64,000 nt of DNA, from assembly GCA_019636615.1 (NCBI GenBank), contig JAHBXF010000001.1:186001-250000 (forward strand), written 5' to 3'. Below the pieces are notes generated by a model that was not told the DNA's origin, did no database searches, and saw only the letters and a list, made by a program, of their open reading frames with translations. Made by a program: the position numbers and the translations under genes. Below are positions 16,741-25,480 of this stretch, one piece after another (the stretch's first letter is position 1; each line of letters begins with the position of its first letter). The stretch is from Phycisphaeraceae bacterium. GTDB taxonomy: Bacteria; Planctomycetota; Phycisphaerae; Phycisphaerales; UBA1924.

Positions 16741-17865
16741 ATGAGCCGCCTGAACGTTGAACACGCCTCCGCGACACACCTCACCGCCGTCGGACGCCAA
16801 CTCCTCGCCTTCGCGGGCTGCAACTACCTGGGCCTCTCGCAGCACCCCGCCGTGGTGCAGGCCGCGCAGCAGGGCCTGGCCCGGTACGGCATCAGCACCA
16901 CCGCCTCACGCGAGACCACCGGCAACACCATCGAGCACGACCTGCTCGAACTCGAACTCGCCATGCTCACCCGCCGCGAGGCCGCCATCCTCCTCGCCGA
17001 GGGATACACCGCCAACTTCGCCGCCTGCCAGGCCCTCTCACGCACCCACGGCGTCGCCATTCTCGACGCCCGCGCCCACCGCAGCCTGCGAAACGCCGCC
17101 ACCGCCGCGGGAATGCAGGTCTTTGAATACGAACACCTCTGCCCAAAGTCGGCCCGCTGGCTCGTCGATCAACACGCCGACCAGGGCGTCGCCATCCTCA
17201 CCGATGGTGTCTTCGCCGCCGACGGCGCCATCGCGCCGCTGGCCGACCTCCTCGCCACCCTCCCCGAGCAGCGATCCACACTCCTCGTCGACGATTGCCA
17301 CGGCCTGTGCGTCCTGGGCCCGCGCGGCGAGGGCACCATCGCTCACCTCGCACTCCCCGACGACCCCCGCCTCTGCATGACCACAACCCTCGCCAAGGGT
17401 GTCGGCTGTTACGGCGGCGCGGTCCTGGGCTCCACCCCCTTCATCCAGTCCGTGCGCCGCGTGTCAGATGTCTACCGCCGCTCCACGCCCGTGCCCACAC
17501 CAATCGCCATGGCCGCGCGCGCCGCCATCTCGCTCATGCGCCACGATACTTCCCTCCTCACCGCGCTCCGCGAGAACATCAACGCCATGCGTCAGGCCCT
17601 CAGCGCGGCCTCTATCCCCACACACGCCGACCCCATCCCCGTCTTCACCTTCACACTCCCCTCGCAAGACCAGATGCAGGCCGTGCACGACTTCCTCCTG
17701 CGGCGCGGCATCTACGCCCCGCTCATCGAGTACCCCGGCGGCCCCGGCGAACGCTACTTCCGTCTCACCGTCAACGCCGCGCACACCCTTGAACACATCG
17801 CACTCCTGCGAGATTCGCTCTGCCTGGCCATCGAGGCCGCCGGCGCCTCACCCGCCGCCCCCTGA
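16741..17865 (+). CDS. alpha-oxoamine synthase family PLP enzyme (BioF/Kbl-like)
   Basis: 374 aa, PLP-dependent fold type I. CNYLGLSQHPAVVQAA, GISTTASRETTGNTIEHDLLE, VDDCHGLCVLGPRGEG and TTLAKGVGCYGGAVLG are the usual blocks of the group; the Lys in TTLAKG is the expected PLP Schiff-base residue, and the Asp/His of DDCHG bind the cofactor. Members condense an amino acid with acyl-CoA (8-amino-7-oxononanoate synthase, 2-amino-3-ketobutyrate CoA ligase, serine palmitoyltransferase, ALA synthase). The branch cannot be fixed by eye; no other biotin gene is nearby. ATG 16741 is used. Confidence 0.82.
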   Translation: MSRLNVEHASATHLTAVGRQLLAFAGCNYLGLSQHPAVVQAAQQGLARYGISTTASRETTGNTIEHDLLELELAMLTRREAAILLAEGYTANFAACQALSRTHGVAILDARAHRSLRNAATAAGMQVFEYEHLCPKSARWLVDQHADQGVAILTDGVFAADGAIAPLADLLATLPEQRSTLLVDDCHGLCVLGPRGEGTIAHLALPDDPRLCMTTTLAKGVGCYGGAVLGSTPFIQSVRRVSDVYRRSTPVPTPIAMAARAAISLMRHDTSLLTALRENINAMRQALSAASIPTHADPIPVFTFTLPSQDQMQAVHDFLLRRGIYAPLIEYPGGPGERYFRLTVNAAHTLEHIALLRDSLCLAIEAAGASPAAP

Positions 17866-18018
17866 CCCGCGGCCGTTCCACATCCTGCCACCCCGCGCGG
17901 CCTTCGTGGCATCGCCCTTCGGATCGATGCTTCATCCGGGCGAGGTCTGACGATCAACACCCGCAAAGTCTGATAATCTCCCGAAGTCTCCGAACAATTC
18001 GAGGAACCCGGAACTATC

Positions 18019-18029
18019 CTACGGCGTAG
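18019..18029. promoter_or_regulatory. small palindrome in front of the toxin-antitoxin genes
   Basis: CTACG-G-CGTAG lies 4 nt upstream of the toxin ATG, and a TGATAAT box lies at 17971-17977. The placement fits an operator for the HTH antitoxin, as autoregulation is usual for such modules, but the motif is short and could occur by chance. Confidence 0.25.
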
Positions 18030-18033
18030 TACA

Positions 18034-18405
18034 ATGAAGTTGACCTTCGTCGAATCCCTCGTTTTCACCACCCGATGGCATGCCCGATTGGACGACGAGC
18101 GGCTTCGGGCTCTCCAGAATGAGTTACTCGAGGACCCCGCGAAGGGCGACCCCATCCCAGGCTGCGGAATCCTGAGGAAACTGCGATTCGGGGACAGCAG
18201 CCGCGGAAAGGGCAAACGCGGCGGCGTGCGGGTGATCTACGTGCACACCCCCGAAGCCGGACGGATCGATCTTGTGACAGTGTACGGAAAGGACGAGGCG
18301 GACAACTTGAGCAAGAACGAAGTGAAAGTGCTTTGCAAACTCGCCGAAGACCTCCGGGCACAGGCCAAGGCCATGTCGCGGCGGACCAAATCGAACAAAC
18401 CCTGA
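18034..18405 (+). CDS. RelE/HigB-type toxin of a type II toxin-antitoxin pair
   Basis: 123 aa, small and basic. Begins KLTFVESLVFTTRWHARLDDE, then LQNELLEDPAKGDPIPGCGILRKLRF and GKGKRGGVRVIYVHTPEAGRIDLVTVYGKDEADNLS, the strand order and spacing of RelE/HigB mRNA-interferase-like toxins (the P-I-x-G-x-G-x-L-R-K-x-R segment is typical). In such toxins the basic residues around the second and third strands act in ribosome-dependent mRNA cleavage. An HTH gene follows 20 nt downstream, giving the toxin-first order of higBA-like modules. Confidence 0.82.
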   Translation: MKLTFVESLVFTTRWHARLDDERLRALQNELLEDPAKGDPIPGCGILRKLRFGDSSRGKGKRGGVRVIYVHTPEAGRIDLVTVYGKDEADNLSKNEVKVLCKLAEDLRAQAKAMSRRTKSNKP

Positions 18406-18425
18406 TCAAGCAGAGGAATATGGCC

Positions 18426-18818
18426 ATGAAGAAGCAGCCGGACTACGAAAAGATGAGCGTCTACGAGCAACTGCTTGAAGGTCTGAAGGAAGGCGTCGCC
18501 CACGCGCGCGGCGAACTCAACCTTAAGACCACCACGCTGCCCGCCGCCGCCCCGGCACTCTCCAAGACACGCGTCTACGCGATCCGCAAGAAGATCGGCA
18601 TGTCGCAGGCGGTCTTCGCACGCTACCTCAACGTGCCCAAGAAGACGCTGCAAAGTTGGGAGCAAGGGGCACGCACACCCAAAGCAGGCGAGGCACGCCT
18701 CCTCCAGGTCTTCGAAGCAGCCCCCGAAGAGATCATGAAGATCATGACATTCACGGTCATTTCCGGGACCGCTCCCAAAAAGGCGACCGCACGCCAACGC
18801 GCCAAACTTCGCGCATAA
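18426..18818 (+). CDS. HTH antitoxin / transcriptional regulator
   Basis: 130 aa with an XRE-type helix-turn-helix: VYAIRKKIGMSQAVFARYLNVPKKTLQSWEQGARTPKAGEARL, residues ~50-95. The N-terminal part (YEQLLEGLKEGVAHARGEL) resembles the arm of antitoxins paired with RelE-like toxins. Start: ATG 18426 is 9 nt after GAGG at 18413-18416; an in-frame ATG at 18420 is too close to that site. Expected to bind the upstream toxin and repress the promoter ahead of both genes. Confidence 0.82.
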   Translation: MKKQPDYEKMSVYEQLLEGLKEGVAHARGELNLKTTTLPAAAPALSKTRVYAIRKKIGMSQAVFARYLNVPKKTLQSWEQGARTPKAGEARLLQVFEAAPEEIMKIMTFTVISGTAPKKATARQRAKLRA

Positions 18819-18941
18819 CCGCCACTGTGCACTCTCTCCCGACCGGCCGGCACGGAACATAGAGCAGACCCGACTCCACCACCACCCGCCGCCCCGCCCC
18901 ACCACACTTGAAGCGCCCTGCGCGCGGTGATAGATTTCGCG

Positions 18942-21530
18942 ATGCGCATGCATCTGTTCGCCGTGATCGGGGCCATAGCCCTCGCCTTCGCCCGCGCCGC
19001 CGCCGCCCAGGACGCACTCCCCGAGCCCCACGCCAACCAGCGCGCCAACCCCAGCCGCGCCTTCGCCGAGCAGACCCGCGCGATGCAGGCCCGCTGGGAA
19101 GACCTCGTGCTCAACGCGAACATCGCCCCCGAGTGGCTTCACAGCACACGCCTCATCTACCGCCTCGATGAGCCCGCCGGTCGCTGGCGCTTTGTCGTCT
19201 GCGATGCGCTCACCGGAACCGTCACCCCCGCCTTCGACCACGCCCTCATCGCCGCGCACCTGGGCCGCTATCTCTCTCGCGACATCGATCCCGCGCGGCT
19301 CCCCTTCGCGCGCCTCGCCGCGGGCCGCGACAACGACACGACCGACTTCGTCGCCATGCTCAGCCCTGAGGCCGCGACGGGCGCCCCCTGGCCCGTGGTG
19401 CACCTCTCGCAGCAGGGCATCACCGCCGAGCGCACACCCCCGCCCTCTTTCCTTGCCCGCCACGTGCGCCGCAACACCTCGGGCAACGGTCCCGCGACAT
19501 ATCTGCTCATCCGCAACTCAACCGCCGCGCCGGTGCGCCTCTTCTGGCTCGAAGGCAGCGGCAACGCGCGAGCCTACGAAACCATCGACGCCGGCGCGTC
19601 GCGCGTCCGCACCACCTTCGCCGGCCACGTCTGGTCGATCCGCGCCGACGAGAACGAACTCGCCCGGGTTGTGGCCGACGCGCGCCCCACGTTTGTCGAT
19701 GTCGCAGAGCGCGCCCAGCCGCCCGCCGAGCAAAACGCCAGCGAACCCGAGCCCCCATCGCCGCCAGATGCCCCGCCGGCCGCGCCCCGCGTCACCTTCC
19801 GGGGCGGCAACATCGTCTTGACCGACGCCACCGGTGATCGCCGGCTCACCACCGACGGCACCGAGGACCACGGCTTCTCCGGCCCGGCCTGGCTCTCGCC
19901 CGATGCCGCCCGCTTCGTCGTGATGAAAACAGCCCGGGTCACCCGGCGGCAGGTTCACTTCGTCGAGGCTCGCCCCGGCGATCAGGCGCAGCCCAAACTC
20001 CACTCCTTCGACTACCCCAAGCCCGGCGACGCGATCGACGACGCCCGCCCCTGGCTCTTTGATGTCGCCACCGGCGAGGGCCGCCCGCTCGACACAACCC
20101 TCATCCCGAATCCCTGGAGCCTCACCCGGCCGCACTGGGCCGACACCTCCCGCTTCCGTCTGCTCTATAACGAACGCGGGCACGCCCTGGTGCGCATCGT
20201 CGAGTTCAACACCGACGACGGCTCTTCGCGCACCCTCGTCGAAGAATCAAGCAGCACCTTCGTCGACTACCCCAATAAAATCTATCACCACCGCCTCCGC
20301 GACGGCCAACTCCTCTGGATGTCGCAGCGCACAGGCTGGAATCACCTCTACCTGCTCGACGGCGAGCGCGCCCAGGTCATCCGCCCCCTCACCCACGGTC
20401 AATGGCTCGTCCGCTCGGTCGAACACATCGACGAAGACGCCGGCACACTCCTGCTGCGCGTCATGGGCATCCACCCAGACCAAGACCCCTACCACCACCA
20501 CTTCATCCGCGTCGATCTCAACTCCGGAACTCACACCATCCTGACCGACGGCGACGGAACACACGAGATCGACCGCTCCCCGTGCGGCCGCTTCTACATC
20601 GCGCGATTCGCACGTGTTGACCTGCCGCCGGTCACCGAGCTGCGACGCTGGCACGACGGCGCACGGCTCGCCACGCTCGCCGCGGCCGATGCCTCCGAAC
20701 TGCTCTCGCGCGGCTGGCGTCCCCCCGAACGCTTCGTCGCCAAAGGCCGAGACCAGACGACCGACATCTGGGGGGTTCTTTTCTACCCCACAGACTTCGA
20801 CCACGCCCGCACATACGCCGTCATCGAAAATATCTACGCCGGCCCGCACGGCCACTTCGTTCCCAAAGATTGGAACACCTGGCACGGCCACCGCGAGTTG
20901 GCCGAGCGCGGCTTCATCGTCGTGCAGATCGACGGCATGGGCACCAACTGGCGCAGCAAAGCCTTTCACGATGTCGCCCATAAAAACCTGGGCGATTCCG
21001 GCTTCCCAGACCGCATCGCATGGCTGCGCGCCGCGGCCGCCACTCGCCCCTTCATCGACCTCACCCGCGTGGGCATCTACGGCGGCTCCGCCGGTGGCCA
21101 GAGTTCCACCCGCGCCCTGCTCGCCCACGGTGATTTTTATAAAGCCGCCGTCTCAGACTGCGGCTGCCACGACAACCGCGTCGACAAAATGTGGTGGAAC
21201 GAACTGTGGATGGGCTACCCCATCGGCCCCCACTACGAAGATCAGTCCAACGTCTCCCACGCGCAAAACCTCACCGGCGATCTCCTGCTCATCGTCGGCG
21301 CTCTCGACCGGAACGTTGACCCCGCCAGCACCATGCAGGTCGTCGATGCGCTCATCAAGGCCGACAAAGACTTCGAACTCCTCGTCATCCCCGACGCGGG
21401 CCACGGCGCGGCCGAATCACCATACGGCCGCCGTCGCCGCGCCGAGTTCTTCCAGCGAGTCCTCGGCCCACCCACCGCCATCCATCACATCGACGTGCAA
21501 CCACAAACCACCGGCTCACTCGGCCAATAG
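18942..21530 (+). CDS. secreted S9-family (prolyl oligopeptidase/DPP IV-like) serine peptidase
   Basis: About 862 aa. A signal peptide (MRMHLFAVIGAIALAFARAAAAQ) indicates export. The middle is a beta-propeller of the DPPIV_N kind (GFSGPAWLSPDAARFVVM, DDARPWLFDVATGEGRPLDT, WMSQRTGWNHLYLLDGE); the C-terminal alpha/beta-hydrolase domain has GIYGGSAGGQSSTRALL with the catalytic Ser, GALDRNVDP with the Asp and DAGHGA with the His. These enzymes cut short peptides, often after Pro. The frame opens at GTG 18927, but ATG 18942 places the signal peptide at the N-terminus. It follows the toxin-antitoxin pair without evident link. Confidence 0.9.
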   Translation: MRMHLFAVIGAIALAFARAAAAQDALPEPHANQRANPSRAFAEQTRAMQARWEDLVLNANIAPEWLHSTRLIYRLDEPAGRWRFVVCDALTGTVTPAFDHALIAAHLGRYLSRDIDPARLPFARLAAGRDNDTTDFVAMLSPEAATGAPWPVVHLSQQGITAERTPPPSFLARHVRRNTSGNGPATYLLIRNSTAAPVRLFWLEGSGNARAYETIDAGASRVRTTFAGHVWSIRADENELARVVADARPTFVDVAERAQPPAEQNASEPEPPSPPDAPPAAPRVTFRGGNIVLTDATGDRRLTTDGTEDHGFSGPAWLSPDAARFVVMKTARVTRRQVHFVEARPGDQAQPKLHSFDYPKPGDAIDDARPWLFDVATGEGRPLDTTLIPNPWSLTRPHWADTSRFRLLYNERGHALVRIVEFNTDDGSSRTLVEESSSTFVDYPNKIYHHRLRDGQLLWMSQRTGWNHLYLLDGERAQVIRPLTHGQWLVRSVEHIDEDAGTLLLRVMGIHPDQDPYHHHFIRVDLNSGTHTILTDGDGTHEIDRSPCGRFYIARFARVDLPPVTELRRWHDGARLATLAAADASELLSRGWRPPERFVAKGRDQTTDIWGVLFYPTDFDHARTYAVIENIYAGPHGHFVPKDWNTWHGHRELAERGFIVVQIDGMGTNWRSKAFHDVAHKNLGDSGFPDRIAWLRAAAATRPFIDLTRVGIYGGSAGGQSSTRALLAHGDFYKAAVSDCGCHDNRVDKMWWNELWMGYPIGPHYEDQSNVSHAQNLTGDLLLIVGALDRNVDPASTMQVVDALIKADKDFELLVIPDAGHGAAESPYGRRRRAEFFQRVLGPPTAIHHIDVQPQTTGSLGQ

Positions 21531-21613
21531 CCGCGCTTCGCGGCGTACATCCGTCGGCTGGTGGCGCACCACCACCCGCGCCATCGAACTGAAGCCCCTC
21601 CCCTTCCCAAGTC

Positions 21614-21642
21614 CATCGAAGTCGGACCCTCCGACTTCGATG
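21614..21642. repeat. perfect 13-bp inverted repeat
   Basis: CATCGAAGTCGGA and its exact reverse complement are separated by CCC, 84 nt after the S9 peptidase stop. There is no T-run, so it is not a canonical terminator, but the placement would suit transcript 3'-end protection or factor-dependent termination. Confidence 0.6.
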
Positions 21643-21804
21643 CAGCGAGTGAGATCATCGCCGCGCGATCACCGCACTCTTCCCCGAGCGCCGTGCAGGT
21701 TGCACTCAGCCTCATGCGCCTTCACACCATCGCGGCTGCGGTTGCCCGCGCCCAGCGCAAGCCGCGCGGCCCGCTTCACCTTCGCACTGCCCGCATCAGC
21801 CCGC

Positions 21805-22047
21805 TCAGCACCCGCCCTGATCCAACGAGGCAAAGAAGACTTCAACACCCCCGCCGTCGATGCCCCCGTCGGCGTTCACATCCGCATCGCACAGACCAGC
21901 CGCCACGCCGCACACCCCAGCCCCACACGCCGCGATCCCCTTTCGCTTGGCCCACCAGTCAACCCCAAAGTCTAAAACATCCTGGCCGATTGGCGGAGCC
22001 CCGCCGCCGCCCATAACCTCCTGCAAACAAAGATCCTGCGCCCTCAA
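21805..22047 (-). pseudogene. possible remnant of a dockerin-like exported protein
   Basis: The 80-codon minus-strand frame ends in CDADVNADGGIDGGGVEVFFASLDQGGC, the same kind of C-terminal calcium-binding-like motif as in the exported protein at 60905-61951 (DFNLDGGVDGADIEAFFLAW). The preceding ~50 residues have no signal peptide or recognisable domain, and there is no good ribosome-binding site at the ATG. It is best read as the surviving 3' end of a decayed gene, though a short genuine protein cannot be excluded. Confidence 0.35.
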
Positions 22048-22191
22048 TCGACCACCGGCGGTTCATCCCTGGGAAACGGCACCCCCACCACCCCGGCAGG
22101 CGCGCTTCCCCCGCCACGATTCCTAGCCCCTTTCGCACCCGCGACCTACTCTTGTGCCCCCCGGGCTACGCCCCGAGGAATCGGACTTTGT

Positions 22192-22644
22192 ATGGAAGAC
22201 CACGCGCCGGCCATCCGCATCTCGCTCTTGCCCCTCGCCGGGGGTTTGACGCTCGCCTGCGCGCTCGGCGCGGCCGCCGGTCTTCTCCTCGCCTCTTTCA
22301 TGAAGTGGGAGGGCGGCCCCTGGAGCGCCCCGCTCACCGCCGCCGCCGGCGCGGCATGCTTCCTGCTGGGCAGCATTCTCGGCGTCATCTTCGCCAACGC
22401 CTTCACCGGCGGCCTGGTTCACAAACTGCCCACGGCCATCTTGATCTCTTCCGGCGTGCGCGCGGCCATCGCGCTCTTTGATGCCCTGGCCGTCGCCCTG
22501 GTCTTCCGTCCAGATTCCAAAACGTTCTGGTTCTCGTTCCTCATCAGCGGCCTGGCCTGTCTCGCCTTCGAGACGCGCTGGTCCCTCTCTGCCATCCGGC
22601 GTGCGACCGCCCAGCACGCCCCCGCCACCCTCGGAGCGGCGTAA
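22192..22644 (+). CDS. AtpI-like small membrane protein at the head of the atp operon
   Basis: 150 aa with four hydrophobic segments (LPLAGGLTLACALGAAAGLLLASF, AGAACFLLGSILGVIFANAF, TAILISSGVRAAIALFDALAVALVF, FWFSFLISGLACLAFE). Position (3 nt before atpB) and topology match the AtpI/ATP synthase protein I slot, whose product helps c-ring assembly in some bacteria, but the sequence itself is too diverged to identify. Confidence 0.6.
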   Translation: MEDHAPAIRISLLPLAGGLTLACALGAAAGLLLASFMKWEGGPWSAPLTAAAGAACFLLGSILGVIFANAFTGGLVHKLPTAILISSGVRAAIALFDALAVALVFRPDSKTFWFSFLISGLACLAFETRWSLSAIRRATAQHAPATLGAA

Positions 22645-22647
22645 CCC

Positions 22648-23565
22648 ATGATGACCTTTCCCTCCTTCTTCACCCTCGCCGCCGACAGCCCCGTCGGGCA
22701 CGTCGTCAACCACCCCTTCACGCAGACCGAATCGGGCCTGTGGCTCTGGTCCGCCCAGACCGGCAACCTGATCCTCGCGGGCATCCTCACCGTGCTCCTG
22801 CTCATGTGGGCCGCCAAGCACATCGGCACCGGCCCCGAGAGCACCGGCAACGACCGCTTCATCACCACCAACCCCTTCGCCCACATGATCGAGGTCATCT
22901 GCCAGGGCCTGCGCGAAAAGATCGTGCGCCCCCTGCTGCACGAGCGCACCGACGGCTTCATGCCCTTCCTGTGGTCCATCTTCTTCTTCATCCTCATCAA
23001 CAACCTGCTGGGCATGGTCCCCATCCTCGACCTTCTCCACGTGATCAACGGCGACTGGAAGGCCAGCGGGCGCGCCCCCTTCGGCGGCACGGCCACCCAG
23101 AACCTCTTCGTCACCGCCGCGCTGGCCCTTGTCGCCGCCCTGGTCATCAACATCGCCGGCGTCCGTGCCCTGGGCATCGGCGGCTACCTCAAGCACCTCA
23201 CCGCCGGCACGCCCTGGTACCTCTGGCCCATCATGATCCCCATCGAGATCATGGGCACGGTCATCAAGCCCGTCGCGCTGGCCCTGCGTCTTTTCGCCAA
23301 CATGACCGCCGGGCACATCCTCGTCGCCGTGGTCTTCTCCTTCGCCGGCGCGGGCCTCAGCGGCAAGATGAACTTCCTCATCGGCGTGCCCGTCTCCCTC
23401 ATCTCCGTCGTCGCCAACATCGCCATCTACTTCCTCGAAATCTTCGTGGCCTTCCTGCAGGCCTTCGTCTTCACCTTCCTCACCACCGTGTTCATCTCAC
23501 AACTCAGCCATCATCACGACCACGAGCATGATGAAGGCCACGGTCACGAGCACGCCCACGCGTGA
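22648..23565 (+). CDS. atpB: ATP synthase Fo subunit a
   Basis: 305 aa. Membrane stator subunit forming the proton half-channels. The essential arginine lies in KPVALALRLFANMTAGHILV, preceded by IMIPIEIMGTVIKP; NNLLGMVPI and QAFVFTFLTTVFIS are the other family blocks. The protein ends in a His/Asp/Glu-rich tail (SHHHDHEHDEGHGHEHAHA), which could bind metal and is not a normal feature of subunit a. First standard gene of the Fo cluster. Confidence 0.96.
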   Translation: MMTFPSFFTLAADSPVGHVVNHPFTQTESGLWLWSAQTGNLILAGILTVLLLMWAAKHIGTGPESTGNDRFITTNPFAHMIEVICQGLREKIVRPLLHERTDGFMPFLWSIFFFILINNLLGMVPILDLLHVINGDWKASGRAPFGGTATQNLFVTAALALVAALVINIAGVRALGIGGYLKHLTAGTPWYLWPIMIPIEIMGTVIKPVALALRLFANMTAGHILVAVVFSFAGAGLSGKMNFLIGVPVSLISVVANIAIYFLEIFVAFLQAFVFTFLTTVFISQLSHHHDHEHDEGHGHEHAHA

Positions 23566-24012
<447 letters not shown>

Positions 24013-24028
24013 GCCGCACGCTCTTTCA

Positions 24029-24066
24029 ACCCGCGCCGGGCCCACCGGCCCCGCGCTGGGCTTTTT
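24029..24066 (+). terminator. attenuator-like terminator between atpE and atpF
   Basis: An imperfect GC-rich stem (CCCGCGC, then GGGCC-ACC-GGCCC, then GCGCTGGG, with one C-C mismatch and a bulged T) is followed by CTTTTTCC. It sits 17 nt after the atpE stop inside the operon. Partial termination here would give more subunit c than b or delta mRNA, in line with the high copy number of c in the ring. Confidence 0.5.
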
Positions 24067-24140
24067 CCGTTTGCGATTCCCCCTGCGGGCCCCCGCCCAT
24101 GCCGCGGCTCCCGTCACTCACCGTTTGAAAGGCCCTCGCG

Positions 24141-24755
24141 ATGTCATCACCCACTCGTAAGCCCTCCGCCCTTCTCGCGACCCTCGCCGCGGGCGCGGCC
24201 CTCTCGGCCTGCCCCGCCCTCGCCCTCGCCGCCGGCGGTGAAGACGCGCCCGGCGTCATCCCCACGTTCAACCAGGGCCTAATCTCCGGCCTGGCCGCGC
24301 TGCTCGTCTTCGGCATTGTCTTCGCCATCCTCGCAACCCAGGTGTGGCCCCGCATCCTCAAAGGCCTGCGCGACCGCGAAGAAAAGATCCGCACCGAGAT
24401 CGAGTCTGCCGAGATGGCCCGCCAGCAGGCCAAAGACGCACTGGAGCAGTATCAGCGCTCTCTGGCCGAGGCCCGCGCCGAAGCCGCCAAGATGATCGAG
24501 CAGACCAAGGCACAGCAGGCCGCGCTCGCCGCCGAACTCCGCGCCAAGGCCGACACCGAAGTCGCCCAGATGAAAGAGCGCGCCCTCCGCGACATCGAGG
24601 CCGCCAAGCGTGCCGCCGTCACCGAGATCTACGCCGGCGCGGGCGAACTCGCCTCCCTCATGGCCTCCAAGATCCTCCGCCGCCAGGTCAACCCGGGCGA
24701 CACGCAGCAACTCGTGGATGAATCCCTCTCGCAACTGGCCGCGACGCGCAACTGA
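24141..24755 (+). CDS. atpF: ATP synthase Fo subunit b
   Basis: 204 aa. After a signal-like N-terminal segment (LLATLAAGAALSACPALALAAG) comes the membrane anchor GLISGLAALLVFGIVFAILATQVWPRI, then a long charged coiled coil (LRDREEKIRTEIESAEMARQQAKDALEQYQR and onward) that forms the peripheral stalk. The additional N-terminal extension relative to the ~160-aa E. coli subunit resembles that of atpE here. 67 nt separate it from atpH. Confidence 0.94.
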   Translation: MSSPTRKPSALLATLAAGAALSACPALALAAGGEDAPGVIPTFNQGLISGLAALLVFGIVFAILATQVWPRILKGLRDREEKIRTEIESAEMARQQAKDALEQYQRSLAEARAEAAKMIEQTKAQQAALAAELRAKADTEVAQMKERALRDIEAAKRAAVTEIYAGAGELASLMASKILRRQVNPGDTQQLVDESLSQLAATRN

Positions 24756-24823
24756 TCAGCGCCCCGCCCCTTCCTCATTCACGCGCTCCCCCACACACCG
24801 GCCACCCACGCGAGCACGCACCC

Positions 24824-25432
24824 ATGCCCCTCATCGATTCTCCCCCCGACGCCCTGGCACGCATCTACGCCCGAAGCCTCCTCGAACTCGCCGAGGCCGC
24901 CGGCGGCCGCGCTCAGGTCGAGTCCGTGCAGTCCGAACTCGAAGACATCCTCGAGATGGGCCGCTCAGACGCCCGCTTCGGCGAGTTCCTCTCCTCGCGC
25001 GTGATCAACGCCGCCGAGCGCGCCGCCAGCATCGAACGCATCTTCAGGGGCCGCATCACCGATGTCACCCTGCGCTTCCTGCTCGTGGTCAACCGCAAGG
25101 GCCGCACCCCGCACCTGCCCGCCATCTCCGCCGCCTACGACGCGATGGTGCAGGAGAAGTTCGGCCGCATCGAGGTCGATGTCTTCACCGCCGAGCCCCT
25201 CCAGGGTGACGAACTCCGCGCCATGCGCGAACGCTTGGGCGCCGCCCTCAAGCGCGAAGTCGTCATGTACCCCTACACCGACGCTTCCATGATCGGCGGC
25301 GTCAAGTTCCGCATCGGCGACAGTCTCATCGACGCCTCCATCGCCACCCGCCTGCGCCAACTCCGCGACCAGATCGAGCGAGAAGGCACCGCACGCCTGC
25401 GCGGCCGCCTGGGCGACGCCATCAACGACTGA
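24824..25432 (+). CDS. atpH: ATP synthase F1 subunit delta
   Basis: 202 aa. DALARIYARSLLELAEAAGG opens the OSCP/delta fold; RAASIERIFRGRITDVTLRFLLVVNRKGR and the C-terminal GVKFRIGDSLIDASIATRLRQLRDQI are standard. It joins the b stalk to the F1 head. The usual next genes (atpA, atpG, atpD, atpC) do not follow; pgk does, 48 nt later. Confidence 0.94.
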   Translation: MPLIDSPPDALARIYARSLLELAEAAGGRAQVESVQSELEDILEMGRSDARFGEFLSSRVINAAERAASIERIFRGRITDVTLRFLLVVNRKGRTPHLPAISAAYDAMVQEKFGRIEVDVFTAEPLQGDELRAMRERLGAALKREVVMYPYTDASMIGGVKFRIGDSLIDASIATRLRQLRDQIEREGTARLRGRLGDAIND

Positions 25433-25480
25433 CCGCCCTTCACCCGCCCGCCAACATCACCAACACCACAGGGGAGAACC

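Larger units (their letters stand above)
21531..22191. other. intergenic region between the S9 peptidase and the atp genes (661 nt)
   Basis: No convincing gene on the plus strand. It contains a 13-bp hairpin (21614-21642) and, on the minus strand, a short frame ending in a dockerin-like motif (21805-22047), listed separately. The remainder is low-information C-rich sequence. Confidence 0.5.
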
